DNA from: Podospora comata
Taxonomy: Eukaryota; Ascomycota; Sordariomycetes; Sordariales; Podosporaceae
NCBI GenBank assembly: GCA_017354895.1
Contig: CP071494.1
Span: 2,666,001-2,730,000 of the forward strand
Reading direction: 5' to 3'
DNA: 64,000 bases
Below the pieces are notes generated by a model. The model was not told the origin of the DNA and made no database searches. It saw only the letters and a program-made list of their open reading frames with translations. Below, in pieces: positions 10,639 to 22,909 of this stretch. Numbering within the stretch: the first letter of the stretch is position 1; every line of letters begins with the position of its first letter. The position numbers were made by a program, and so were the translations under genes.

Positions 10639-12312
10639 ATGCCCGACACCTCTCGTCAAACCTTGCCACACGTCCATGATGTGGTCATCATTGGTGCCGG
10701 GCCTTGTGGTCTAGCAGTAGCAGCACGACTCCGCGAAAAGGCTCCAGGTGCTATTTTCACAGACGAAGAGCACAGGAGACACCGGTTTTTGCATCGCTAT
10801 GGACGATCCATGCCGCTGAAGCAAGTGAGAAACGGTCGGGTCACATGCTGCGGCCGCCCAACGGCAAGCGATACACAAGATCTCGATATCACGGCGCTCG
10901 ATGCCACCCATGACGACTGGTGTGGCCGCTGGAACAAGCTGTTCAAGTGCTACAACATCGAACATCTCCGAAGTCCCATGTTCTGGCACGTTAGCCCAGT
11001 TGACCGCGATGCTCTCCTTGGGTACGCCTATTCGCAGAACCGGGAGAATGAGTTGCTCGAGATTCACCACTGTGTCGGAAAAGAAGTCAGCAAGCACATG
11101 CGGAAGAGGACCCGGACGCAGAAGTGCTCAGCCCACAGTGCTTGCAACGCCAGAGTTGAGATCAACGAACGGGACCGCATCGACTACTTCAACCCTTCTC
11201 AGGCCCTCTTCTCTGATCATTGCCGTGCAGTCGCTAGCAGGTACCATCTTTGCGATGGTGTCGTCAAGAAAGAGTCCGTCCAAGACATTAGCTTCGATGT
11301 GGTCCAAGGCATCTCTGTCAACAACGAACCCCTCTTCACAGTCACCACAGACCGGGGCCCTCAGTATGCTCGAACCGTCGTCCTCTCTGTCGGACCAGCA
11401 AATCAACCTTCCATCCCACGTCATGCCTTCAAAGCCTTCTCTGCAACAGAATCCCTCCCTCAAGCCTGCCACAGCACCCAAATCGAAACCTTTCCCGACA
11501 CCGTCGTTCGCACCAGGATGACCAACGGCCAGAGAACCAAGGTCCTCGTTATCGGCGGCGGTCTCACCTCAGCCCAACTTTCTGACCTCGCCATCCGCAA
11601 AGGCGTCACCAAAGTTTGGCACCTGATGCGCAGTCCAATTGCCATCAAGACCTTCGACGTCGAGCTCAGCTGGATGAGCAAATACCGCAACCTCGAACAG
11701 GCCTACTTTTACTCTGCCGACACGGACGAGGAGAGATTGCAGATGGTGAGAGCTGCCAGGGGAGGTGGGAGCATTCCACCGAGATACCACAAAAAGTTGA
11801 AGGATCACATCTCTCGTGGCAGGCTGGAGTTGCGGACGGAGACAAAGTTGGTGAATGCGCAGTTTGTGACCACTGAGGCGGGTGGTCGGTGGAAGGTCGA
11901 AACTGAGCCGGCGATTGAGGGTATACCGTCATTCGATTTCATCTATTTTGCGACGGGAACTGAGACAGACGTTGCTGCGCTACCGTATCTGCAGACGATG
12001 AGGGAAACGCACCCCATTGATGAGATGGGAGGGCTGCCGTGCTTGACTGAGCAATTGAAGTGGAAAGATGACGTGCCACTTTTTGTGACAGGAAGACTGG
12101 CTTCGCTGAGGTTGGGAGCTGCTGGTCCAAATCTTGGTGGGGCGCGGACGGGTGCTGAGCGGATTGCCTTGGCCATTCAGGAGCATTTTGAGGAGTGCAA
12201 ACGCGAGGATAAGATCAGTGGGGACATCGCTGCCGCCGATAAGGACGAGAATGAGTGGGAGCGGTTTGTGCTTGGGCGCGGAAGCAAGTATTCATGTTTG
12301 GTCGAGCACTAG
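10639..12312 (+). CDS. FAD/NAD(P)-binding monooxygenase-like oxidoreductase
   Basis: Intronless, 557 residues. The N-terminus has a Rossmann FAD fingerprint, VVIIGAGPCGLAVAARL (about residues 14-32), and a second dinucleotide site, VLVIGGGLTSAQLSDLA, near residues 300-315. An ATGTETD-type motif follows at about 440, and the C-terminal AGPNLGGARTGAERIALAI is typical of fungal proteins related to flavin-containing and L-lysine/L-ornithine N-hydroxylase-like enzymes. These use NAD(P)H and oxygen to hydroxylate small molecules; the substrate here is unknown. The segment at about residues 40-75 (EEHRRHRFLHRYGRSMPLKQ) is unusually basic and may be lineage-specific. No pathway genes flank it, so I infer a housekeeping or accessory oxidase and not part of a cluster. 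Confidence 0.85.
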   Translation: MPDTSRQTLPHVHDVVIIGAGPCGLAVAARLREKAPGAIFTDEEHRRHRFLHRYGRSMPLKQVRNGRVTCCGRPTASDTQDLDITALDATHDDWCGRWNKLFKCYNIEHLRSPMFWHVSPVDRDALLGYAYSQNRENELLEIHHCVGKEVSKHMRKRTRTQKCSAHSACNARVEINERDRIDYFNPSQALFSDHCRAVASRYHLCDGVVKKESVQDISFDVVQGISVNNEPLFTVTTDRGPQYARTVVLSVGPANQPSIPRHAFKAFSATESLPQACHSTQIETFPDTVVRTRMTNGQRTKVLVIGGGLTSAQLSDLAIRKGVTKVWHLMRSPIAIKTFDVELSWMSKYRNLEQAYFYSADTDEERLQMVRAARGGGSIPPRYHKKLKDHISRGRLELRTETKLVNAQFVTTEAGGRWKVETEPAIEGIPSFDFIYFATGTETDVAALPYLQTMRETHPIDEMGGLPCLTEQLKWKDDVPLFVTGRLASLRLGAAGPNLGGARTGAERIALAIQEHFEECKREDKISGDIAAADKDENEWERFVLGRGSKYSCLVEH

Positions 12313-13409
12313 AGATGAGCAAGTACCCCGAAATGGAAAGAGTGAAGCATTCGCCGTGTCCGATTTGAGATGGGAGATGTGAGATTGTGGTGAAGAAGTG
12401 GACCCGGATGTCGACAAATCAAGGACTGGCAACGCCGGAGCGGGAGCCGGCAAGTGGGGCTCTTGCAGACGCGATCGGTCGGTCTTTCCGTTGCATCCGA
12501 CTGCCAGCCGTCCAAGTCTAACATCATAGCTTCGCTTAAGCCAATCGCAATAATTGAATGGAACGATGTTACTCCAATTCTAAAACATGCAATAGAGTCT
12601 GTTGGGAATGTTACAGAAAGCAAAAAGAAGCCGAGGTTCAAGCCGTTGTTTCTCAACGTTTTTTTCGCTGTTAAATCCACTTGGCTGTTGGCTTGGCATA
12701 AAAGATAAAACACAGTGGAGATCAGGGGCTCCATTGTACACCCTGTACCCTAACCCTTCGTTCTCTCCTGTTTCTCTCAAAGTCATCTCCATGCGAGCCC
12801 GATTGATGAGAGAATGTGGCACAGCTGCATTTGTTCTTATAGTCGGTAGCTAGAGAAAAGCAGAGCCTCATCAGGGGTCCTAGTAGCTCCTGTAGGACCA
12901 TGCCTGGTCCCTGCGTTGGCACATGTCAAAGATGATTCGGTGTTGCATTGTCAAAATCAGGGTCAAATCTGACAGGGCTGATCCGCTAGGATGCCTCGAT
13001 GCTGCATGGTCCTTGTCAATATGCTGCCAACGATAAAACTCCACACACGCGATGGGACCCGATAAGCAATGCTGACTTACCACATTTGTGACTGCCTGAC
13101 GGCTCGACAACGCCATCTTGAGTCCTATCAGGGCATTTCCTGGACAAAAGCATGGGTCGTGTGTCTATCCCTGAACTAACACGTTAGCTTAAGGTTGTGA
13201 CACCCGCCAATCTGATCCCGGCTCGAACATATTTAATGACAGCGTTATCCCTCGTCAGACAGAGATGTTCCTAGCCTTATCCTTGTTTTTGTTTTTCACA
13301 ACTCTCTTATCCTCGTGGTGAAATATCACGCTCATTTTCACCTTCACTCCCACATCGCCACCCCTTCACACCCACCATCCAGTCGTTACCTCTCCAACTC
13401 CCATCCATC
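12313..13409. other. intergenic, upstream region of the FAD monooxygenase gene
   Basis: No coding sequence recognised. A telobox-like ACCCTAACCC lies at 12747-12756. The 150 bp before the next start is C/T-rich, as is common in fungal promoters and 5' leaders. Confidence 0.5.
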
Positions 13410-14735
13410 ATGACAGCCACAACCCCCCTAAAAGTAATAATAATCGGCGGCGGCCCCATCGGCCTCACCCTCGCCCAAATCCTCACCTCCGCCGGTGTCG
13501 ACTTCACCATCCTCGAACGCCGCTCCACCGTCACCCCCGAAGAAGGCGCCGGCATCGCCATCGGACCCACCTCCTTCCGCCTCTACGACCAGCTCGGCCT
13601 CCTTCCCCAAATGGAAGCCATCTCCACCCCCATCCCCCACAAGCACGTCCTCCAACGCGACGGCAAAGTCTACAACTCGTACGAATTCCACCTCCGCGCC
13701 TGCCACGGCCGCGCAATGGCCTTCCTCCACCGTCTCGACCTCGTCACCACTTTATTCAGCACCCTCCCGGATTCCGCCAAAGCCAACATCCACGTCAACA
13801 AATCCCTCTCCGACATCACCCTCACCCCTGAAGGCGTAACCGTCACCTGCGCCGATGGCACTTCCTACAACGGCACCCTCGTCATCGGCGCAGACGGCGT
13901 CCACTCCAAAACCCGCAAGATAATGAACTCCCTCTCCAACGCCCCAGAGTCCGAAACCCTCCCCTTTGAAACAACATTTCAAGGCCTCTTCGGTAACTTC
14001 CCCCGGCTATCCCTCCCCGGCTCGGAAGTCGAGCCAGGCCACGACTGGGAGTGCCATTCCGGCGGTGTGTCTTCCCAGTTCTTCGTCGGGAGGGACAGAG
14101 GCTGGTTTATCATCTACCGGCCTCTCCCTGGCGGTCCTACGAGGGAAAGAATCGATTACACGGATGAGGACATCAAACAGTTCGCGGAAGATGTCAAGGA
14201 CATGCATGTGACAAATAAACTGACTTTTGGGGATGTTTTCAAAAATGTCAACAAGGCTGGGTTGACACAGCTTCAGGAAGGTGCTGTCAAGAATAGGAGT
14301 TGGAAACGGATTGGGTTGGTGGGTGATGCGTGCGATAAGATCACGCCGAATGTGGGGTTGGGGTACAATAACGGGGTCTTGGACGTGATTGTGCTTGGGA
14401 ACTTGCTCAAAAAGTTGAATGAGAGTGGGGAGGAGATCACCGAGGAGAAGGTGGGAAAACTGTTCAAGGAGTATCAGGCTGAGAGGAAGGAGTTTTCAGA
14501 AAAAGTGGATGATGCGGCCAGAGGGGTCATCAGAACGGTTACACATACGGGGTTCATGAAGTACTTGCTTGATCGGTGGATTAACCCGGTCTTGGGGTTG
14601 GACAAGCTGTATGGTAGCAAGGTGATGGGGCCGTTGATGGCGAAGCAGCAGGTGTTGGAGTGGTTGGAGGAGAAGAATGGGATTGATGGGAGCATTCCAT
14701 GGGCGCACAAGGGACTGGTTGTCACGAAGGCTTAG
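13410..14735 (+). CDS. FAD-dependent aromatic hydroxylase-type monooxygenase
   Basis: Intronless, 441 residues, class A flavoprotein monooxygenase (PF01494 type; relatives include salicylate hydroxylases and meroterpenoid epoxidases). Seen: GGGPIGLTLAQIL at residues 12-24 (ADP-binding fold); TILERRS with the acidic residue that holds the FAD ribose; GADGVHSKTR near 155 (the DG motif for FAD and NAD(P)H); and GLVGDACDKITPNVGLGYNNG near 300 (the GD motif contacting FAD). A C-terminal helical part follows. Full length for the family. The 5' half uses C-ending codons heavily and the 3' half G-ending ones, a pattern also seen in other genes of this window. Substrate unknown. The gene is about 26 kb from the PKS, too far to assign to it. 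Confidence 0.9.
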   Translation: MTATTPLKVIIIGGGPIGLTLAQILTSAGVDFTILERRSTVTPEEGAGIAIGPTSFRLYDQLGLLPQMEAISTPIPHKHVLQRDGKVYNSYEFHLRACHGRAMAFLHRLDLVTTLFSTLPDSAKANIHVNKSLSDITLTPEGVTVTCADGTSYNGTLVIGADGVHSKTRKIMNSLSNAPESETLPFETTFQGLFGNFPRLSLPGSEVEPGHDWECHSGGVSSQFFVGRDRGWFIIYRPLPGGPTRERIDYTDEDIKQFAEDVKDMHVTNKLTFGDVFKNVNKAGLTQLQEGAVKNRSWKRIGLVGDACDKITPNVGLGYNNGVLDVIVLGNLLKKLNESGEEITEEKVGKLFKEYQAERKEFSEKVDDAARGVIRTVTHTGFMKYLLDRWINPVLGLDKLYGSKVMGPLMAKQQVLEWLEEKNGIDGSIPWAHKGLVVTKA

Positions 14736-16418
14736 AATGACTGCCGTGTTGGCGTTAATTTTCTGGTAAAGGATGGAATATGGCTTGATTGTGGATGGGT
14801 AATGGTTGGGCAGGAAAACGGGTGTAAATTCTGTAATGTTTCGTAATTTTCATAGCATGAACGCGTTTGTTGGCACATTAAAAAAGTGATTGGCAGGGCG
14901 CATCATTCCTTGGAAAAGGTCCATTTGTGTAAGACAACTAGTTCTTGTGGTGTAACGAACCAGGCACATTGCATCGCTGCAGAGTAAAGCTCGACCTTCC
15001 CCGAGGGTAGAATGGAAGATAATTGGTTAGGTACATTGGCGCGCTAGTGCCATCATCGGATGCTGTGATTGAGTGAATGGTACGACCAGCCATTGACGAA
15101 TCGGACCTTCAGTTACCCCTGAGCCCCTTAACCCCTGACGAACTTCATTGATATCAACAACCCTAACCCTCCTTTTCCCTCGCTAAAGCGGCCACAAGGT
15201 GCCGTCCAAACATCCTGACGAACCCAACCACATGAAGTGAGACATCATGCGTCAGGTGATTGCAACCCCGCCATTGATGAGGCTCTGCTCGCGCTCGTTC
15301 CCGTGGGCAGGTGGGATTGGAGCGAGACAGGAGGAATAACCCCCGTTTCGCCTATCACCCTTTAGGTGTTCGCAATCCTGCCCGAGGTCCAGCTTATCTT
15401 CTGTGTCGCGATGCCATGCATTGTGATATTGGGAACTTGATCTGCACAGCTAGTTCCGGACCTGGTCAAGTGCATCAATTTATCGACCGCTTTACATCTG
15501 GACCGTGAGGCTGCATGTGGGTGAAGCGTGAGGATGGGACCTGCGCCTCTTGGGTTCCCATGGGGTGTTCCATCTTAAGTTCGATCCAGCTGGCCGCCGA
15601 AATTGACGCTGGCGTACACTTCATGCATGCTCGTGTTTCTCTGGTTGTTCCGTGAACTGGCAATGGCTTCTTATCGGTTCAAAAGCAACATAAGGTATTT
15701 TGCTCAAAAATAGCAAATCATTAATGTGGCGTTCGGCGTTATCCATTTCAGTGCCACCTGTCCTTCCTGCACTTTACCCCGTCATGTGTATTAGATGCCA
15801 AGCATACTGATAAGTGTCAAATGCAGTCCCTTACGCCGACGTGTGAATTGACGTCGTATTTCATGGCAACCTGTGAGACAACGTGGGGTAATACCCGCGT
15901 TCGGTGAAGAGAAGCTGGAGTTGCAGTGGTGCGCGAACCATAACCACCTGTGTGTCCTTTGTCTGATGGTGTCTAGAAGTACAATACATGGCTAGACTTG
16001 GGCCTCGTGGAAACTTGTTGTTGCTGCAATGCTACCCAACCGCAAAGATTGAACTTGGTGGTCGCTACGACCTCGGTCAACACGGCTTCGTTGACAAGTT
16101 TGCTCAGCGCAAGCCATGGTCACTCATCTCTTGCTGGCGATATCGCCGAGGTTCACGAATGGTGAGATAGAAACCTGCGAGAGGCAAGGAAGTTCGTGAT
16201 CTCATAAATCGTGCTATCGTAGCAATGGGACATGATATCATCAGCTCATCAAACAGAGCCGTCGTATAAATGCGAAACCTGAAGACCCAGCAAGCAAAGA
16301 CCTCAAAGAATCAAGAAAAAACTCCAAGTTGGGCGTAGAATGAATTTCCCCCATCGTCTGTGTAAGCTGCATCATTCTGATACCTCATTGCAGGCCGGAA
16401 GCCCTGCAAGCCCCAGGT
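14736..16418. other. intergenic region
   Basis: 1.7 kb between convergent genes. A perfect double telobox, AACCCTAACCCT, lies at 15159-15170. The short open frames at 15311-15508 and 15988-16170 show no signal peptide, domain or intron pattern and were not accepted. Confidence 0.5.
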
Positions 16419-18147
16419 CTACTCTCCACTCCTCGGACTCATCAGCGATGACCGCCGTCTCCGTTTCTTTGGCCTCTCTACTCCCAAGGGCATAGATTCC
16501 ATTCCATACCCAAGGTTAATCACCTCCTCATTGAATGCATTTACAGAGGCAAAGTCAACCTCTGCCTGTGTGCCTTGGAAATGAGACTTTTGGTGCTGAA
16601 CGAGATTGTCTCGCCTGGTGTATGTGGCGGCACAATGATCGCAGGGGAACGTGTCCACAATTCCCTCTCCAGTTTTCCTGCTGTGCTTGATGGTCTTCTT
16701 GTGCTTCTCCAATTTTTTACGCTGGTCTGGGCCAGCAATAGGATAAAAACCGCATGGTTCGCAGCTACGCACAGGTGACTGACCATATACAGTTTCGACG
16801 GGGGATCCGTCGGTGCTACAGCTCTCCTCTGTCGAATAACCCCCTCCTGCATCAGTGAAAACTGCAGGAAATGAGTTCATAGTGTTGGCCTCTCCATGAG
16901 TTGTAGGCGAGTTCCATATGTGTTCGCCCTGGTCCAAGAAAGGCATGGGTCGCAAAATGGGTGATTCTTGCCAAATGTTACTGTTTCCGTATGCACCAGG
17001 AAAGGAGCAGTGGACCATGAGAGCAGACTCGGGGGCAGTCACTTGTTGAGAGTTGGGTGACGAGGCGGCAAAGTACGAAGTTGATTGTGATGTCGGTACT
17101 CCAGAAGAGGCCATGTGTGAAGAATCGAGCTCAATATACTGGGGTAAAGCTGGAGAAAAGTTTCGGGCATTGATGGTTTGCGATGGTTGTGATTTGGGCC
17201 ACGCGCCGTCTCCTGGAGACTCACAGGCTCCTTGTATGGTGGAATGATGAAGACCATCACACATGGATGACCAGGCAGGGACAATGGCCAATGGAGTGCA
17301 GCTTGATGTGGGCGAGATGCGGCTGTTGCTCGCTAAAGGAGAGTTGATGAACCCAGAGTTGGTTCTTGGGGACACGCTTGAGGTGGCTCGAAATTGTGGG
17401 CGGGCGTCAATAACGCGACTTTGAGGTCCAAACCTAAGCTCTGGCATTTTCTCAAGAGAAGGCCGGGGAGCCAAGGTCCGCCTCCGTTCAGCACTCATCT
17501 CCACTGGACTAGCAGTGTCCATCATCTCCACCGGTGACACCTTCTCAGTGTTCATGAGCTCTGGCGGCGAGGTGTTGTGTTTGGTGGGATGTGAGTAGAT
17601 CTCCACAACGTGTTGATCAGGTGACGATGGTAAACCCTGCGAGTGTGTTTTCTGATGCCCATCCGACCTCGGTGAAACTTGGGCATCTTTCCAATTGTTG
17701 ATGGGCTTACCCTCTTCGGAGTCCGTCTCCACAGAGCTTTGAGACCGAGATCGGCTTCTCTGAGAGGAACTGGAAGAGGACCCAAGAAACAAGTCTGCTA
17801 GGGCCTTCTTGAATGACCTCCTATGACGAAGGAATTGCAGTCGTTCCTCAAACGCTTTCATCTGCTCTTCCTGTTTCTTCAGGACACTCTGCTGTTGCTT
17901 CACGGTACTCTCCAATACTTGAATGCGGCACTCCAAGTCCACATCCTTCTCTTCGTTTGAACTGAAACTTGTCAGTCAGCTAGACAACATCTAAGAGATG
18001 GCGTCTGACGAACCTATAACCTGCATGGATATGTTTTGATGATGGGCTTCGTGGTGACAGGCTTGGTGGCGACGAGGTTTGAGGTGAGATGATGTCGGAA
18101 GATGGCAGCTCAGATATGCCAGTAATGACAGAGCTGGGAGACTCCAT
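16419..18147 (-). CDS. C2H2 zinc-finger protein with N-terminal coiled coil
   Basis: Exons 18147-18014 and 17961-16419 (52-bp intron, phase 2), 558 residues. The start at 18147 gives MESPSSVITGISEL; the splice joins HAGY to SSNEEKD and opens the coiled coil (LECRIQVLESTVKQQQSVLKKQEEQMKAFEERL, with K/R/Q/E heptads), which suggests dimerisation. A long Ser/Pro-rich disordered middle follows. Near the C-terminus is one good C2H2 finger, CDHCAATYTRRDNLVQHQKSH, preceded by a degenerate one (CEPCGFYP..EKHKKTIKH). A basic KKRRRR near the end is a probable nuclear signal. Likely a DNA-binding regulator; target unknown. The 2.8 kb of upstream DNA without genes is unusually long and may hold its promoter elements. 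Each residue run quoted is read from the sequence; function is inferred from the finger type. Confidence 0.87.
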
Positions 18148-20930
18148 GATAACTGAGAATGCGGAATGATTGTGTTAAGTTTTGGCGTGGTGAGGTGCTT
18201 GGTAGAGCAAACAGATGATATCAGACCGCAGAATGTAAAGGTGCCAAAGACAGGGAAGTTCGCCATTTATTAATTGTCTTTCAGCAGCGGCTCTTCTTTC
18301 AGTCCAGAAGACGACATGGCCCTTCGTCTTTAATTGGCTTCGGAACTTGCAGCAAGAGTTTGGACGTCCTGGAGGTAATTCCACGACAGGGCTCCTGCAT
18401 GCCGCATCGATGGCCTCGACATGGCCAGTAGAAGACGGCCAATTTCCGTACTTGATACCTATAGACCACTAGGCAGGCGAGTATGGCAGACCATTGGAAC
18501 TAGATCGGGTGCGATATGCGTGCCGTCTGGGGAACTAAACCGGGGACCGGATGGGTAAAGGATCTTGCCGTTGGAAATCCAAAAGTGGCAAATGGATTTG
18601 TACATGGAAGTTCCATTCGACCCCCTGTACCAACTTAGACCTGCACCGCTGACTTGGCCCGAGGCAACTGAGATTGGTTGCCTTTAACCACATGCAGGAG
18701 GCAGAATCCAGAGTAGGGGTTTTGCCAGTGACGTCCGGATATCAACACTCAGTCCCTTCGAAGAATTCCGGAGCAAGCATCGCGCTAACGTAGCAAGACC
18801 TAGAGGCCTACATCTTGCAGGTCCGATATCGACATGTGGATGGAAAGGAGCTGAGAGAAAAAGGGCGGCTTGTAGGTCTTGAAGGATCAAGGTAACTGAC
18901 GGAGAAACATATGTTAAAGATAGAATATAAAAGCGTCTGGGGGTTTGGGGCTCCATACTGACGTTAATACGCGGTTTGTTACCCGTGCAGAGAGACTTTG
19001 CGGAGGGTTGCCATGTGGAATAGGTGCAGGGGGCTGGGCGAGGCTCCAACCCATTCTTGTGAGACGTAATTCCCAATATCAAGGCGAGCTGATGACAGCA
19101 TCTGGAGACCGGACATGGGAACATGGCAGAGAGCCAGGAAGGGATGCTTCCGAAAGTGAAGAGGAAAGATGGCTAGATATAGCACCTTCTTTGCCTCCTC
19201 TTCGATAGACAAGACATGGCCGCCGAAATGGCCTTCGTCTGGGATGGAAAAAGGGCCCCCATACGCCGCGGCCCCCATATTTTGTGAGGAAACTTGAGGC
19301 TTGCAAGGAAACAGCAGAGACAACAGCAGTGAGTATGTGGCTCAGTGGCCTTGTGGTTGCTCCGGCCGATATCAGATCGACACCATGGAATTCAGGCAGG
19401 CTGGGCAAGCCGAGCCTGGAGGGGGTGCTCAAGAGAGCGTAGTTACCGACGAAAACAATTGGATAATAGATAGACACCGCTCATTTGGGCGAGCCAGATG
19501 TTCAGTTGGGCTAGGCAAGGTCGACCTCAAAAGTAGAGAGCATGTCAATGAAGTGACAGGATGCCCTAAAGATCAACTCAAAGATGGTTTCCCCGATGGC
19601 ATCCATCGACCTTGATTTACCCCGCTCAATGAAGCTTGAGCAAATCACAATAGACCCGGAGAGATTGGGCCAGTTGATTGGCCCATCTTGACCGGCAACG
19701 GCAATGCACTAAGCCAGAGCAGGCAAGAAAGGAAGAATGTCCTTTCTTCAGCATCAGGCGAGGCAAGTTCACACTTTCCAGGCGATAAGCAGAAAGGGAA
19801 AGTTCTCGCCCGCGAGATGATTCAGTATCTGAGACGCCAATGATAGAAGAGCTTATGTGTACTAATTCCATACAAAGCTCGTGTCTAGATGACCTGTTGA
19901 AGTGGACGGTGATATCGGGGATATCACTATCACCCAGAGCAACATGATTTCATGATAGATCCCGTATATAAGCTCGTGTGGTTAAGTAATGGACACCAGG
20001 TGACAGTTAGCGTCTCACACGAAGTACGAGCAGCCTCCGATACTCGGACGATAACAGCAGAATGGGGGGGCGTCACTTTTCCAATTGGGGTGTTGCAAGG
20101 CTACGGTCAGCGGCACGTCCATCGACCATTGTTCGGCATGATGTGGACGCGATACTGACCAGAAACCTGGGTGAGATCGATGCTAACCCACAGCTACTGC
20201 TGGGGTTTGTATTGTGAGGCCTGCTTGTCAGCTTCTTTCTTGTTATCGCTGGGGAGATACACTGCGGGGTAAACATGAGCCGCACTCAGGTCGCGGGCGA
20301 GCAGGAGGCCTTGGGAGCCTGCGCGAGCACATCATACAAAAAGACTCGGACTTCTGTCTTTTTAACAATGCAGACATAGAATGTTGTCAATTGTTAGGCC
20401 TGGCCCACTGACATGCGTCAAAATCAATCTCGGCTCTCCATTATTTTGTATCAAACATGCCAAGACAACTCTCCGCACAGCCTTCCTCCAGGGGTTGGGG
20501 CGCAGATAATGCGCAGCTGCATGTCGATTTGATCCAATTGTCTTTGCCCATCCACTGGCGGCCGCCCTGGATAATGGAATTTGCCAATCAGCGGGCATTC
20601 AGTTGAGAGTTGGAGGGGAGCAAGAGGGGCCAGGGCGCAGGCAGACGCCCCGATTTCTCACATCCTCAGTCAGCCAGCCTATGAGATGTCGTCCTATCCA
20701 TGCAACTACGGCAGCTGTCTGCAAGTGTTCTCCTGCAGTAGCCAGTCCAAGGCGTCCCGGCCGCCTGTGCCTCAGATCCCTCCCACTTCCATGGTCTCAA
20801 TCCTCCCCCAGCTTATAAGAGCTATCAGCTCGGAACCCCGCCCTCACTTTCCCCTTGAACCTTTGCAGCAAGACCATTGCTCTCTGGTCTTCGTGTTATA
20901 CAGCTCACCCCCACCTCCACAACCACAATC
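18148..20930. other. long intergenic region between divergent genes
   Basis: 2.8 kb between the zinc-finger gene (minus) and the proline-rich gene (plus). I found no open frame with a domain, signal peptide or splice logic. A C/T-rich leader (about 20840-20930) precedes the next start. Such a long shared upstream region may carry regulatory sites or a non-coding transcript, but the sequence alone does not show one. Confidence 0.5.
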
Positions 20931-22909
20931 ATGTGTCCGGTACCCTACTCTCCTCAATCCCCATTCCTTGAGAGAGGAAGAAACTCAGCGCCTGTCAATG
21001 CCGCCGCATATGGCGATGATGAGTCGACAGTATGCAGCGACGACTCTAGTGTCGTCTCCTCCGTATACAGTGACAGATATTGGATAAGCCAGGAACATTG
21101 CCCTCTCCAGTAAGTGTGCCCAGTCTCGTTTGCCGGAGGGCATGTGCTAATATTTGAGCACCTAGTCAAGTAGAGAAGAACGAGGCGGGCAAGCAGGTAT
21201 ACGAGGCTTGGAACATCACCTATCTTCCCGGCCAACGGGAGGTATTGGGTGGTTTTAAGGCGCTCGGGGTTGGTGTACATGAATACCAACAAACCGAAGC
21301 CAGGGTGTCAACAGTTGCTCAAGCATCCGAACAGTCCGTCCTTGCCAACATGTTCTACGACGCCGTCAAACAGTATCAAGACAAGCATCGCCGTGGATGG
21401 GCTGGCCGGATCCTCCGTGGGAAGCAAAAGACATATGAAGAACACCTTGACACGATCTGTGGCAGCCTTCCAAGCGAAGTCCAACACGCCATCACAGATT
21501 TGCTTCTTGACAGAGGGAGAGCGACATCGACCAGTTACCGCACTCGAACCTGGACGCTTGTAACTCTCCGTGTACAGAGCTTTCTGCGATTCTCCGGCGC
21601 GGATCACGCGGACGTCCCACAACCTCGTCGTCGATTGTGGAAGAAGAAAGCCGCCATTGGAAACCAGGCCTTGAGGATCTCTCTTGTTATTCGAGGTGGG
21701 GAGACCGGAATCAGCAAGACTGCTGATGGCCTCGAGGGATGCCACCAAGGTTCCAACCCCTGGGGGCGTGCTGACGAGGCCGAAACGAGCGAAATGGCCC
21801 GTGAGAGACACCGTCAAAGACGTCTCAGAGTGGAAGCATCGCGGCCCAAACGCACCGAATCGCCACCATCATATCGATCGACCTCGGTATCATCACACAG
21901 AGAGCCACGGAACTTCGCATCCCCGCCCTCATACGCAAGTCGTCCAGATCGATCTCGCGGCCGTAGCCTTTCGTCAGAACAGGTCAGACATCGCGTCCAA
22001 AGGCGTGACCGCTCAGAGGACAGCATGTCAGATAGCTGGCCATCGCCGTTCGGCCGCGATGCGTATGGAGCTCCAACACCCCCAGAGACATATACACCGC
22101 CGCCGGCAATCTCAGCATACAGCAGACCATCTGTGATCCCCCCTCCTTTGCCAACACAATTCCCTCTTGGTCCTCCCATGATTCCTCGTTACCTGCCACC
22201 TCCGCCACCCCCTCCGCCAATGTCACTGTTGCCATGCAAAGCATGCCAAACCCTTACGCCGTGCATGCACTTCCCCAACTCCCACCGATACCAATGCCAT
22301 CGGCAACTGATCAACACAGTGAACAACATCCCCACCCATCCGCCTTGCGTCTTTTGCTTTGGTGGTATGAGCCCGTCTTTTCCCCCTCCTCCGCCTCCCC
22401 CTCCGATGCCATCTTACTACCCCGGCCCAATGCCAATGGGCCCGCCTCCCCCTCCACCTCCGGGTATGTGGCCACCACGGAGACCTATCGTACCACCTAG
22501 CGAACTTGGCGAGATGTGCGGTACGTCTGCGCTCATGGCAACCCCACCACCACGTCAAAGACAGGACCTGGTGATGAGGACATCAGAGTTCCCTCGCTCC
22601 GATTGTAGAACAGAAATTGCTCGCGATGCTATGTCCGATTTTGATTTTGACTCGTTCTTGAAGGACGACTTTGATCCCCCTCCGCTACCGCCGCTGCCTT
22701 CCTCTTCATCATCCTCGTCATCATTGTCGTCTAGGTCTTCCTCTCCGGTACGTCGGCCATATAGGCCCGCCAGAGTACAGGATGCCGATGAGGTTAGTGT
22801 TACTTCGACCGAGGTTTCGGATGAGGATGCACGTTCGGCTCGAGATGGTGATGATGGTCAGGTTCCACAGCTTGAGGAAGGGAAGGGGGTCTTAAAGCCT
22901 GAGGTATAG
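20931..22909 (+). CDS. proline-rich, largely disordered protein, unknown function
   Basis: Exons 20931-21109 and 21166-22909 (56-bp intron, phase 2), 640 residues; I do not recognise the family. The N-terminal third looks folded (QVYEAWNITYLPGQREVLGGFKALG, VLANMFYDAVKQYQDKHRRGW). The middle is Arg/Ser-rich (RSRGRSLSSEQVRHRVQRRDRS). Two polyproline runs (PPPPPPPP at about 22197-22220 and 22384-22407) flank a Cys/His island with the pattern CxxC..C..C..CH..PPCVFC, possibly a small zinc site. The C-terminus is Ser-rich (SSSSSSSSLSSRSSS) and then acidic. Polyproline stretches suggest binding to profilin, SH3 or WW domains; this is inference. No transmembrane segment. Confidence 0.8.

Noticed and set aside
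13410-14735. Membership of the FAD monooxygenase in the PKS locus
   Set aside because: Separated by over 25 kb with housekeeping genes (NOP10, NOB1) between.
15159-15170. Interstitial telomere suggesting a chromosome end or fusion
   Set aside because: Only two units, and similar sites occur elsewhere in the window; more like transcription-factor sites.
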